A stretch of 64,000 nucleotides of DNA, taken from contig JACKLP010000005.1 in the NCBI GenBank assembly GCA_024235875.1, forward strand, positions 1-64,000, read 5' to 3'. This document shows, piece after piece, positions 43,603 to 56,665 of the stretch. The position numbers were made by a program, and so were the translations under genes. The stretch comes from Burkholderiaceae bacterium (lineage in GTDB: Bacteria > Pseudomonadota > Gammaproteobacteria > Burkholderiales > Burkholderiaceae_E). Every line of letters begins with the position of its first letter. Position 1 is the stretch's first letter. The notes below the pieces were generated by a model, which saw only the letters and a program-made list of their open reading frames with translations, ran no database searches and was not told the origin of the DNA.

Positions 43603-44613
43603 TCAGGCCAAACGCCGAATGCGACCGTAGAACGGATATTGCGGATCGTGATAGCCCGGGGTCGAGGCATGGCCTGGTGTGACCAGCGCGTCGACCGCCG
43701 CCTCGTCTTCTGCGCCCCAGTCGAACTCGAGCGCGCCGAAATAGTCTTCCCATTGCTCGAGGGTGCGCGGACCGGCGATCACGCTGGACACGTGGGGATT
43801 GGCCAGCACCCAGGCCACGGCGAAACGTGAGAGCGAGGTTCCTCGTGCCTGCGCGTGACTGGCGAGTTGTTGCGCGACATCGAGCGACTCCGGACGCCAT
43901 TCGGTCTCGAGCATTCGCTTGTCACGACGTCCCGCGCGCGAATCGGGCGACGGGGTCTCGCCCGGCAGATACTTTCCGGACAGGATGCCGCGCGCGATCG
44001 GGCTGTACGGAACGACGCCCAACCCGTAGTGCGAACAGGCCGGCAAGATCTCGACCTCGGGGCCCCGGTTCAACAGGTTGTAGTAGGGCTGGCAGACCAC
44101 CGGGCCCGGCATGCCGATCTGCTCTGCGACCCGGACGATCTCGGCGATTCGCCATCCTCGGAAATTCGAGAGGCCCCAGTAACGGATCGAGCCGGCCCGC
44201 AGCAGGTCGTCGATCGCACGCAGGGTTTCGTCGTAGTTCTCGGCATCGAAATCACGATGCAGGTAGTAGAGATCGACATAGTCGGTCCCGAGTCGAGCGA
44301 GACTGTCCTGCAGGGCGCGACGAACCCATTTCCGCGAATAATGGGCCATGTTCGGCTCTTCGCCCATGCGGTTGCCGACCTTGGTCGCCAGCACCCAGCG
44401 GTCGCGATCGTGCCGTAGCAGCGGGCCGAGCATGCGTTCCGACCCACCACGCGAATAGACGTCGGCGGTATCGACGAAGTTCACGCCGTGGTCGCGGGCA
44501 CTCGCGACGATGCGCGCGGCCGATTCGGCGTCGGTCTGGTCGGCAAACATCATCGAGCCCAGACACAGCACCGAGACCTGCAGGTTGCTTCGGCCAAGAC
44601 GACGGTATTTCAT
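43603..44613 (-). CDS. Aldo/keto reductase
   Basis: The 336-residue product is an NADPH-dependent TIM-barrel oxidoreductase. The catalytic tetrad is visible: Asp and Tyr in FVDTADVYSRGG, Lys in VLATKVG and His in DLYYLHRD. The C-terminal cofactor region contains VIAGPRTLEQWED. It belongs to the group close to YghZ and related general aldehyde reductases; the substrate is unknown. The ATG at 44613 follows GGAGGG. It is first in a two-gene operon with the DUF364 gene and lies 118 bp after the sigma factor gene. Confidence 0.88.
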   Translation of the reverse strand: MKYRRLGRSNLQVSVLCLGSMMFADQTDAESAARIVASARDHGVNFVDTADVYSRGGSERMLGPLLRHDRDRWVLATKVGNRMGEEPNMAHYSRKWVRRALQDSLARLGTDYVDLYYLHRDFDAENYDETLRAIDDLLRAGSIRYWGLSNFRGWRIAEIVRVAEQIGMPGPVVCQPYYNLLNRGPEVEILPACSHYGLGVVPYSPIARGILSGKYLPGETPSPDSRAGRRDKRMLETEWRPESLDVAQQLASHAQARGTSLSRFAVAWVLANPHVSSVIAGPRTLEQWEDYFGALEFDWGAEDEAAVDALVTPGHASTPGYHDPQYPFYGRIRRLA

Positions 44614-44731
44614 CGGACCCTCCTCGGTCGCGGGTATCGCAGGCGCGCCGGGACGAATTCCCGCGCTCGGTCGCATGCCGGACCGATTCTGGTTCAGCCG
44701 CGACGATCGCGCCAGCGCTGACGGACCGGAT

Positions 44732-45280
44732 TCAGGCCAGGTGCGCGTCCAGTCGGGCGGCGAGCCGCTTGCGAGCACGATGAAGGCGCACCCAGCAGTT
44801 GGCCTCGGAGATTCCGAGTCGCTCGCACACCTCGCCCGTTCCAGCGCCCTCGACCACGTGGAGCATGAAGACATCCTTGAGCGTGACGGGCAGCGCATCC
44901 ACCTCCAGCGCCAGCGCGGCCCCCAGGCGGGCGCGACTGACCTGGGCCATCGGATCTTCGATCTCGCGATCCACGAAGCCGCAGGGCGACGTCGAACCGA
45001 CGTTGCTCGCGGCCGCTTCGGTCAAGTCACCGACGTACCGACCTTCGCGTCGAAAGGTGTCCTGAATCTTGTGATTGAGGATGCCGATCAGCCAGGTCCT
45101 GGGCGCCGCGGTACCGCGGAACCGGTCGCGAGCGGCGAGCGCGGCGGCCAGCGCTTCCTGAACCGCATCCTCTGCCAGGCACTCGTCCCGGATTCGACGT
45201 CGCGCGAATCGGAGCATCACGTCCCGATGCGAGGCAAGCTCGTGGGGCGTCGGCATCGAATGGTAGGCGGTGGCGGTCAT
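44732..45280 (-). CDS. ECF-type RNA polymerase sigma factor
   Basis: This 182-residue protein has region 2 (RFARRRIRDECLAEDAVQEALAAAL, with the core-binding and -10 parts) and region 4 (VFMLHVVEGAGTGEVCERLG followed by a helix-turn-helix). Size and layout fit an ECF sigma factor. The ATG at 45280 follows GAGGGA; the longer frame reaches 45367. It is divergent from the OmpR-type regulator over 158 bp. No anti-sigma gene follows; the next gene downstream is an aldo/keto reductase. A family group with a zinc-finger anti-sigma partner is common, so its absence is notable. Confidence 0.85.
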   Translation of the reverse strand: MTATAYHSMPTPHELASHRDVMLRFARRRIRDECLAEDAVQEALAAALAARDRFRGTAAPRTWLIGILNHKIQDTFRREGRYVGDLTEAAASNVGSTSPCGFVDREIEDPMAQVSRARLGAALALEVDALPVTLKDVFMLHVVEGAGTGEVCERLGISEANCWVRLHRARKRLAARLDAHLA

Positions 45281-45438
45281 CGGGTATCCCTCGAGGCTGT
45301 CTTCGAGGCCAAGTCTCGTCGCCGGATCTTTCCGCACGATTGCGCGCAGATCACGTTTTGGTAACAAATGCCCAATGGCCCATTGCGAGCGCTCGGGCGG
45401 CCTCGCACGGCCGGGCCGCTTGTTGCTATGCTGGCCAC

Positions 45439-46149
45439 ATGGAAAAGAACATTCTCGTGGTCGAGGACCAGGCCGACATCGCGGAGCTGATATCGCTGCA
45501 TCTTCGCGACCTGGGTCATCGGGTCGAGGTCGTCCATGACGGCCAGTCCGGATTCGAGCGGGCCTCGTCGGGTGAACACGCGCTCGTGGTGCTCGACGTG
45601 ATGCTTCCCGGGCGCGACGGCATGGACATCGTGCGTGCGCTGCGAATGGCTCGCAGCCCCGTGCCCGTGCTCATGCTCACGGCTCGATCGACCGAAATCG
45701 ATCGCGTCCTGGGCCTGGAGCTCGGCGCCGACGACTACCTGACCAAGCCGTTCTCGGTCCCCGAACTGCAGGCACGGGTGAAGGCCTTGTTGCGCCGTGC
45801 CGAACTGCGCGCGACCGCGGTCGAGCCCGACAGCCGCGAGCGCATCCGTATCGGTGAACTCCGCATCGATACGGCATCCAGAGAGGTGCATATGGGAGCC
45901 GAATCCGTGCCGCTGACCGCCAAGGAATTCGATCTGCTGGTGCATTTCGCGCGCAATCCAGGGCGCGCGTTCACGCGAATGCAGCTCCTCGATGCGGTCT
46001 GGGGGACCACATTCGAAGGCTATGAACACAACGTCAACACCCACATCAATCGGCTCAGGGCCAAGATCGAGTCAGACCCGGCGCAACCGCGCTACGTCCT
46101 GACGGTTCGCGGCGTGGGCTATCGGTTCACCGAGGAGCGCAGTGCATGA
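45439..46149 (+). CDS. OmpR/PhoB-family response regulator
   Basis: The 236-residue regulator has a receiver domain (D53 phospho-acceptor in VLDVMLPGRDG, T81, K103 in LTKPF) and a C-terminal winged-helix DNA-binding domain (about residues 140-232, with LLDAVWG and VRGVGYRF). The start ATG lies at 45439, in the typical position before MEKNILVVED. The stop overlaps the following histidine kinase start (ATGA), so the pair is cotranslated. A TATGCT at 45427-45432 is the only AT-rich spot near the start. The signal is unknown. Confidence 0.93.
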   Translation: MEKNILVVEDQADIAELISLHLRDLGHRVEVVHDGQSGFERASSGEHALVVLDVMLPGRDGMDIVRALRMARSPVPVLMLTARSTEIDRVLGLELGADDYLTKPFSVPELQARVKALLRRAELRATAVEPDSRERIRIGELRIDTASREVHMGAESVPLTAKEFDLLVHFARNPGRAFTRMQLLDAVWGTTFEGYEHNVNTHINRLRAKIESDPAQPRYVLTVRGVGYRFTEERSA

Positions 46150-47645
46150 AGTCGTTGCGCGCCCGCGTCCTGATGCTCTTGAGCGCGTTCGCGCTCGTCA
46201 CGTCGGCGGCACTCGTCTATGTGATGTACCAGGCGGTCACCGGCTTCTACGCCGAGGTCCGATACACCCGCTCGGTCGAGTTCGCGCGCCGCATCCTCGC
46301 AATGCATCCGGATGTCTGGGCCGAATACGAGACCGATCCGAGCCGGTTCGGCGCCCGGCTCCACCAATATGTCTTCTACTCGCCGAATACGGGCTTGTAC
46401 CTGCTCGACGACCAGGGCCGCGTGCTCGCCTCGGCCGGCGAGTCGCGCCCCTACTGGAACGACTACCGGGTCGACCTGACGCCGGTTCGCGAGGCCCGGC
46501 AGGCGGGCTCGATGGCGCCGATCTACGGAGACGATCCCGACATCAATGGCCAGCACTGCCTGGTCGCGGCTGTCCCGATCGAGGTTGGCGGCGCGACCCA
46601 GGGCTGGCTCTATGTCGTTCCTCGACTGGGAGAGCTGACCGCTCATGCGTCCGAGATCTTCGCGGGCTATGCAACCAGTGCCGCACTCAAGGCGGGGCTC
46701 ATCACCCTGGCTGCGAGCGTCTTGCTGACGCTGGCCGTGATCGCGCTGCTCACCCGCCCCCTGACCGCCCTGACTCGGGTCGTGTCGCGAATCAAGGAGT
46801 CGGGTTTCGCCGGTGATGTCGCCGTCCCGAAAACCGACCCGGTCTGCGAATCGGACTTCAGCTACTGCAATCGGACCGACGAAATCGGCCGGCTCAGCGA
46901 GGCCTTCCGGGAGATGTTCGCGCGACTCAAGCAGGAGATGCAACGGGTGACCGACTCCGACGCCAGGCGCCGCGAGATGGTGGCCAGTGTGTCGCATGAT
47001 CTGCGCACGCCCCTGACCGCCCTCATCGGCCAGCTCGAGACGATGGGAATCAAGGGTGAGTCCATGTCGGCGGCAGACCGGGCCGGCTTTGGCGAGCGCG
47101 CGCTGCAAAACGCCCTGCACCTGAAAAGGCTGACCGACTCGCTGGCCGAACTCGCCAAGATCGACAGCCCCGGCTTTCAGGCCGAACCCGAACCCATGGC
47201 GCTCGGTGAACTGGTCGACGACGTGGTGCAGCGGTTTGCCAGCCGGGCGGAGTCGCAGGGAGTCACGCTGCGAGTCGAGTACCCGGACGGCTTGCCGCTG
47301 ACTGCGATCGATGCGGCGCTGATCGAGCGGGCAGTCGTGAACCTGCTCGACAACGCGCTGCGCGTATCTCCGGCCGGCGGGCGTATCGCAGTTGAAGTTC
47401 ATCGCGAGGAAGGCGCGCTGCGGGTCTCGGTGTCGGATTCCGGGCCCGGGGTCGCAACCGATGAGCAGGCCCTTGTGTTCGAGCGCTTCTATCAGGCCAA
47501 TCGGCACCGCGACACCCGGGGGAGTTCAGGCCTGGGTCTGGCCATCGTTCGCCGGGTGGCAGAGCTCCACGGGGGACGCGCCGGGCTGACAAGCGAGCCG
47601 GGCCACGGCGCCACCTTCTTCATCGACCTGCCACTACCTGCCTGA
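46146..47645 (+). CDS. Membrane sensor histidine kinase, partner of the OmpR-type regulator
   Basis: The 499-residue kinase has a membrane helix at residues 8-35, a roughly 145-residue periplasmic sensor, a second helix near 181-203 and a HAMP linker. The phospho-acceptor His is at about residue 284 (SVSHDLRTPL). The ATPase domain follows with NLLDNAL, DSGPGV and GSSGLGLAIV. Overlap with the regulator gene marks them as a cognate pair. The linker contains an odd Cys-rich segment (CESDFSYCN) between HAMP parts. The signal cannot be inferred. Confidence 0.93.
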   Translation: MKSLRARVLMLLSAFALVTSAALVYVMYQAVTGFYAEVRYTRSVEFARRILAMHPDVWAEYETDPSRFGARLHQYVFYSPNTGLYLLDDQGRVLASAGESRPYWNDYRVDLTPVREARQAGSMAPIYGDDPDINGQHCLVAAVPIEVGGATQGWLYVVPRLGELTAHASEIFAGYATSAALKAGLITLAASVLLTLAVIALLTRPLTALTRVVSRIKESGFAGDVAVPKTDPVCESDFSYCNRTDEIGRLSEAFREMFARLKQEMQRVTDSDARRREMVASVSHDLRTPLTALIGQLETMGIKGESMSAADRAGFGERALQNALHLKRLTDSLAELAKIDSPGFQAEPEPMALGELVDDVVQRFASRAESQGVTLRVEYPDGLPLTAIDAALIERAVVNLLDNALRVSPAGGRIAVEVHREEGALRVSVSDSGPGVATDEQALVFERFYQANRHRDTRGSSGLGLAIVRRVAELHGGRAGLTSEPGHGATFFIDLPLPA

Positions 47646-47774
47646 ATCGGATCGCGTACGGGACGTGGAACCCTGCGCCCGGCGGCGATACACTGCGACA
47701 GCAGCTGAATTTCCTCGACCCTGGCGGGATGCGGGTTGGACGCCATTCGGAACTCGATACCGGTTGTGAACGCG

Positions 47775-52001
<4,227 letters not shown>

Positions 52002-52031
52002 TAAACTCGGCCCCCTTTCATGGAGGCCTCG

Positions 52032-53249
52032 ATGAGCGCAAGCCAAGCAGCAGTTTCCCGGCGCGCGGGCAAACTCGGAACCGAGAACGCGTTCGTCGTC
52101 CTCGCGGAGGTGTCGGAGTTGGCCCGCCAGGGCCAGGACATCGTCTCGTTCTGCATCGGCCAACCCGACTTCCCGGCCCCGGAGCATGTGCAGCAGGCCG
52201 GCATCGACGCGATCCGAGGTGGCCGGCATGGCTACACGCCAAGTGCAGGCATTCCCGAGCTGCGCGAAGCCGCTGCCCGCTACATGGGTCGCATGCGCGA
52301 TCTGACGATCGCGCCCGACGAGGTCGTGGTCGGGGCGGGCGCCAAGCCGTTCATCGCCTACGCGATCATGTCGACGACCGACCATGGCGCTGGCGACGAG
52401 GTGATCTATCCCGTCCCGGGATTCCCGATCTACGAGTCGCAGATCGTGGCCTCGGGCGCCAAGCCGGTGCCCCTCTATTTGCGCGAATCCCGGGCGTTCG
52501 CATTCGATCCGAACGAGCTCGAGGACCTGATCACCGACCGCACTCGCCTGCTGATCCTGAACTCGCCCCAGAACCCGACCGGTGGAATCCTGGGCCGATC
52601 GGACCTGGAGGCGATTGCCGACATCATGCGCCGCCATCCGCAGGTCTGGATCTACGCCGACGAGATCTATTCGCGCCTGGTTTTCGAGGGCGGCTTCGAA
52701 TCGATCGCCTCGCTGCCCGACATGCGGGCCCGGACGATCATCTCGGACGGCTGCTCCAAGACCTGGGCCATGACCGGCTGGCGCATCGGCTTTGTGGCGA
52801 ACGAGGCCCTTGCGCCGATCTTCACGCGCTGGGTCACCAACACGGACTCCTGCGCCTCGCACATTTCCCAGTGGGCGGCGGTCGCGGCGATCGACGGGCC
52901 TCAGGACGAGGCCGAGTCCATGCGGGCCAAGTTTCTGGAGCGTCGCGACCTCATCGTCGCACGGCTAAACGAGATTCCCGGCTTTCGCTGCCAGGCGTCG
53001 GGGGGCGCGTTCTACGCCTGGCCGAACGTGACCGAGGCATGCCAGATCATCGGTTGCAGTGATTCCGAGGCCTTCCGAAAGCGCCTGCTCCACGAGGCCG
53101 GCGTCGCCGTGCTCGCCGACATCCACTTCGGCGAGCGGGTTCCCGGCGATGGCCAGCACATCCGATTCAGCTATGCGACGTCGAACGAGAGCATCATCGA
53201 GGGCGTAGAGCGGATCGCCCGATTCATGCGCCAGGCCCGGGGCGGCTGA
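52032..53249 (+). CDS. Class I/II PLP-dependent aminotransferase
   Basis: The 405-residue product transfers an amino group using PLP. It has the aspartate-aminotransferase fold (family I): SAGIPELREAAARYM, NSPQNPTGG, YADEIYSRLVF and the PLP lysine in DGCSKTWAMTGWRIGF. The substrate range cannot be told from sequence. The ATG at 52032 is preferred over 52020 because GGAGG sits six bases before it. It stands alone, 30 bp after the multi-PAS kinase stop. Confidence 0.9.
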   Translation: MSASQAAVSRRAGKLGTENAFVVLAEVSELARQGQDIVSFCIGQPDFPAPEHVQQAGIDAIRGGRHGYTPSAGIPELREAAARYMGRMRDLTIAPDEVVVGAGAKPFIAYAIMSTTDHGAGDEVIYPVPGFPIYESQIVASGAKPVPLYLRESRAFAFDPNELEDLITDRTRLLILNSPQNPTGGILGRSDLEAIADIMRRHPQVWIYADEIYSRLVFEGGFESIASLPDMRARTIISDGCSKTWAMTGWRIGFVANEALAPIFTRWVTNTDSCASHISQWAAVAAIDGPQDEAESMRAKFLERRDLIVARLNEIPGFRCQASGGAFYAWPNVTEACQIIGCSDSEAFRKRLLHEAGVAVLADIHFGERVPGDGQHIRFSYATSNESIIEGVERIARFMRQARGG

Positions 53250-53276
53250 TCCGCTGGACCAGGACGACGCCACCCG

Positions 53277-53771
53277 TCAGGGCGTGTTGTCGTCGCGAAC
53301 GATTCGGCGTGGGGTCCGGCGCACGATCGTGACCGGTTTTCGCTCGGGCGGGGCGGGCCGAGCGGCAGGCATATCGTCGTCGTAGTCGGGCGGCTCCTGC
53401 GGCAGCCGGCGGCGCTCGGGCGCTCGATCCCCCGGGCCGCGCGATGCCGCGCCCTGGCGCGGCGCGGGCCTGCGCTTCGCGCCCCGACTCACCGGCTGAA
53501 CCGTGCTGACGACCTCGTGAAATACGAGAATGGACTCGCCGTTGGGCGTTTCCAGGAGAATCGCACGCTGATCGAACGACCGGATCCTCCCCGCAACGCG
53601 ATGCCCGTTCACGAGGAATATCTCCATGGCACGCCGCTCCTTGCGAAAGCGGTTGAGCCACGCGAACTGGACGCGACCCGAACTATCGGGCGGCGGGATG
53701 AAGTCGGCCTGCTGCATTGCGGTAGAGGATGCCATACCCACGGTAGGCGTGTATAGCGGTCGTTTCGCCAA
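53277..53771 (-). CDS. Divergent Hfq-like RNA-binding protein with C-terminal tail
   Basis: The 164-residue protein has an Hfq/Sm-type fold at about residues 37-94. Matching parts are WLNRFRKERRAMEIFLVNGH (Hfq FLNALRRERVPVSIYLVNG) and GRIRSFDQRAILLE (Hfq GQIESFDQFVILLK), then VFHEVVSTVQP (Hfq VYKHAISTVVP). Rim residues Arg16, Lys17 and Arg19 equivalents are kept (R43, K44, R46). The proximal site is changed: Hfq Phe42 is Arg69 and the Lys56-His57 pair is His85-Glu86. A 70-residue Pro/Arg-rich tail follows. The start is a TTG at 53771, which follows GGGAGG. Hfq2-type paralogues with tails are known from Burkholderia. Canonical hfq should lie elsewhere. Confidence 0.75.
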   Translation of the reverse strand: MAKRPLYTPTVGMASSTAMQQADFIPPPDSSGRVQFAWLNRFRKERRAMEIFLVNGHRVAGRIRSFDQRAILLETPNGESILVFHEVVSTVQPVSRGAKRRPAPRQGAASRGPGDRAPERRRLPQEPPDYDDDMPAARPAPPERKPVTIVRRTPRRIVRDDNTP

Positions 53772-53867
53772 TGCGACGCCTCCCGGCCCTGATCGCCCCC
53801 TCGGGGCAACACCGCAGACGCGCGCGAGCCGATTATGATTCCCGTTGGTACCAACGAGGAGATGCCG

Positions 53868-54353
53868 ATGCCTTCATTCGATGTGGTTTGCGAAGCGGAT
53901 ACGGTCGAGATCCGAAACGCCGTCGACCAGGCAAACAAGGAAATCTCGAACCGGTTCGACTTCAAGGGGTCGGATTCACGAGTCGAACTGAAGGAGTTCG
54001 AGCTGACGGCGTTTGCAGACGACGACTTCAAGCTGGGGCAGGTCCGAGATGTCCTGCTGGCGAAGTGCGCCAAGCGCGGGGTCGATGTCCGCTTCCTGGA
54101 CTATGGCGACGTGCAGAAGATCGGTGGTGACAAGGTCAAGCAGGCGATCACGCTGCGCAACGGCATCGCCGGCAACGACGCCAAACGGATCGTGAAACTG
54201 GTCAAGGACAGCAAGCTGAAAGTGCAGGCGGCCATCCAGGGCGACACGGTCCGGGTGACCGGGCCCAAGCGCGACGCACTTCAACAGGTGATCGCGATGC
54301 TGCGCCAGGAGGTCTCCGAGCTGCCGCTCGACTTCAACAACTTCCGCGACTGA
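53868..54353 (+). CDS. yajQ: YajQ family cyclic di-GMP-binding protein
   Basis: YajQ proteins are small nucleotide- and RNA-binding proteins; some act as c-di-GMP effectors with a transcription factor. The 161-residue product matches the family from end to end: MPSFDVVCEADTVEIRNAVD at the N-terminus and QEVSELPLDFNNFRD at the C-terminus. The ATG at 53868 is chosen because it gives the family start and is preceded by GAGGAG; two upstream ATG codons are in frame. It is divergent from the Hfq-like gene, with starts 96 bp apart. Confidence 0.93.
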   Translation: MPSFDVVCEADTVEIRNAVDQANKEISNRFDFKGSDSRVELKEFELTAFADDDFKLGQVRDVLLAKCAKRGVDVRFLDYGDVQKIGGDKVKQAITLRNGIAGNDAKRIVKLVKDSKLKVQAAIQGDTVRVTGPKRDALQQVIAMLRQEVSELPLDFNNFRD

Positions 54354-54400
54354 ATCGCAACGACACCGGCCGCCGCACAATGTGCAGGCGACCATGGTGT

Positions 54401-56665
54401 CTAGGCGCGCGGAAACGGCAAGGAGCGAAACCGGCGTCCGGTCAGGGTGAACCAGGCGTTGCCCAGCGCCGGGGCGACGACCGGCACCACCGGCTCGCCC
54501 ACCCCGGCTGGGGGACGCTCGCTCGGCACGATCAGCGTCTCTACGTGCGGGGCCTGGGCCATCCGCAGGGCGGGCTGGTCGGGAAAATTCGATTGCGCGA
54601 CCCGCCCGTCGACGATGTCGATCCGTCCATGCAAGGCCGCGGTCAACCCGAACACCACGCTTCCCTCGACCTGTTGGGCGACGATGCCGGGATTGACGAC
54701 CGTCCCACAGTCGATCGCGCAGACGACATGGTGAAGTCGCGGACGCTGGTCGAGCGCCGACACTTCGACCACCATTGCAACGATCGTGCCGAACGACTCG
54801 TGCAGCGCCAAGCCGCGGGCACGACCTGGCGCCGGATCGCTACCCCACCCCGCCCGGGCCGCGGCCGTCTCGAGCACCCGGCGATGGCGAGTCGCTGGGG
54901 CGAGCAATTCGAGCCGATATTCGAGCGGATCGGCGCCCGCCGCGGCCGCCAGCTCGTCGATGAAGCACTCGATGAAGAAGGCATTGTGCGAATGACCGAC
55001 GGAGCGCCAGAACCCGATCGGTATATCGCTTTCGACGATCGCATGCGCGATGCGCTGATGGGGGATATCGTAGGGCTGGTCGAACAGGCCTTCGGCGTCG
55101 GTCCGATCGGGCAAGGTGCCGCGCACGGCCGGGAACAGTCGCCGGCTGAGCTGCCGCAGGATCGAATCGCCGGCCGACAGCACGCGCAGCCCGCGCGGCC
55201 GGCGCCGTTCGTCCAGAGCGGCTTCCAGACGGGCAACCTGCGCCGGACGATAGAAATCGTGCGTGGTGTCGGTTTCGCGCGACCAGACGAGTTGAACCGG
55301 TGCGCCGTCGGCTTCCATGGCGACGCGGACCGCCTGAGCCACGTAGTCGACCTCGAGCCGCCGTCCGAAGCCGCCGCCGAGCAGCGTCGTGTGCACCGTC
55401 ACGTCATCGAGGCCGACGCCGGCGACTCGCGCCGCTGCCAGACGTACCAGGTCGGCCGACTGTGCAGGTGCCCAGACCTCGACCCGCCCTGCATTGACGC
55501 GGGCGGTGGCGTTCATGGGCTCCATCGTCATGTGCGCCAGGTGCGGCGCTTCGTAGGTGGCGCTGATCACCGGACTGCCGCCCCCGAACGCATCGGAGAC
55601 GCTACCGCGACGGTGAAAGGCGAAGCCGTCGGTTTCATCGAGCGTGGCGATCAGCCGGTCGCGGTGGGCCCGGCTCGATGGCGGCCGTTCACCCTCTGCC
55701 AGCCACCGCGCCTTTGCATGCGCGACGGCACGTTGGGCTTCCCATCCGCTGCGTGCGATGACGGCGAACCCTTCGGCCGAACCGAAGTTGCCCGAAAGCC
55801 TGACCACGCGTTCGACCCCCGGCTGCTCGAGGATCGAGTCGACGTCGAGCGAGCCGAGTCGGCCGCCAAGCGTGGGGCTCAGTGCCACGGCAGCGAAGCG
55901 CATGCCCGGCAGTCGAACATCGGTCCCGAAGACCGCGGTCCCATCCACCTTGGCGGGCAGGTCGGTCCGCGGTGCCGAGCGGCCGATGATCCGCCACTGA
56001 GCGCGGGCTCGCGGCTCGGCCACGATATCGGGAAGCACCGCCGCCCGCGCCGCGAACGCAGCGATTCCGGCCTGCAACCCGCCTGGCGCGCGCAAGATTC
56101 CGGCCTCGAGGGCAACCGTGCCGACGGGGACCCGCCAATGACGCGCAGCAGCCTCGCGCAACGCGTCGCGGGCGTGCGCGCCGGCGAGGCGTACCGGTTC
56201 CCAGGCATCGGCCACGCTGGTCGACCCGCCGGTGGCGATGAGTCCCAATTCGCGCCCGAGTTTCGCCGTGAGCCATTCAGCCAGCTTCACGCCCATCGGC
56301 CACTGCCCGGGCTCCAGGTCGCGCGGATGGATCGGCAAGAATCCGTGCAGCATCGCGACGTTCGCGTAGATGCGGTGCGACGGGGCCTCCAGGATCCGGA
56401 TCCGATCCAATGGATGAGCGAGTTCTTCGGCCAGAAGCATCGGCAGCGCGGTATGGACGCCTTGTCCCATCTCTGCGCGTGGCATCGCCAGCGCCACGCC
56501 GCCATCGGCATCGATCCGAATCCAGCCGTTCAAGGCAAAGCCATCGCTTGCGTCGTCGAGCACGCTGCGATCACCGAGGCGATCGCGCGGCGGCAGCAGC
56601 CCCCAGCCCACCACGAGACCCGCACCGACGCCCAGCGCCGACAACAGGAAGTGCCGGCGCTTCAT
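54401..56665 (-). CDS. Molybdenum hydroxylase large subunit (isoquinoline 1-oxidoreductase beta type)
   Basis: The 754-residue subunit binds the molybdopterin cytosine dinucleotide cofactor and hydroxylates a N-heterocycle or aldehyde. It starts with a Tat signal (MKRRHFLLSALGVGAGL), so the complex is exported folded. Family motifs visible include GQGVHTAL, GGGFGRR, HMTMEPMNAT and the C-terminal VGEP near the catalytic Glu. It follows the small subunit with a 4-bp overlap. No cytochrome c subunit gene is adjacent, although some relatives carry one. The substrate is unknown. The length is normal. Confidence 0.9.
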   Translation of the reverse strand: MKRRHFLLSALGVGAGLVVGWGLLPPRDRLGDRSVLDDASDGFALNGWIRIDADGGVALAMPRAEMGQGVHTALPMLLAEELAHPLDRIRILEAPSHRIYANVAMLHGFLPIHPRDLEPGQWPMGVKLAEWLTAKLGRELGLIATGGSTSVADAWEPVRLAGAHARDALREAAARHWRVPVGTVALEAGILRAPGGLQAGIAAFAARAAVLPDIVAEPRARAQWRIIGRSAPRTDLPAKVDGTAVFGTDVRLPGMRFAAVALSPTLGGRLGSLDVDSILEQPGVERVVRLSGNFGSAEGFAVIARSGWEAQRAVAHAKARWLAEGERPPSSRAHRDRLIATLDETDGFAFHRRGSVSDAFGGGSPVISATYEAPHLAHMTMEPMNATARVNAGRVEVWAPAQSADLVRLAAARVAGVGLDDVTVHTTLLGGGFGRRLEVDYVAQAVRVAMEADGAPVQLVWSRETDTTHDFYRPAQVARLEAALDERRRPRGLRVLSAGDSILRQLSRRLFPAVRGTLPDRTDAEGLFDQPYDIPHQRIAHAIVESDIPIGFWRSVGHSHNAFFIECFIDELAAAAGADPLEYRLELLAPATRHRRVLETAAARAGWGSDPAPGRARGLALHESFGTIVAMVVEVSALDQRPRLHHVVCAIDCGTVVNPGIVAQQVEGSVVFGLTAALHGRIDIVDGRVAQSNFPDQPALRMAQAPHVETLIVPSERPPAGVGEPVVPVVAPALGNAWFTLTGRRFRSLPFPRA

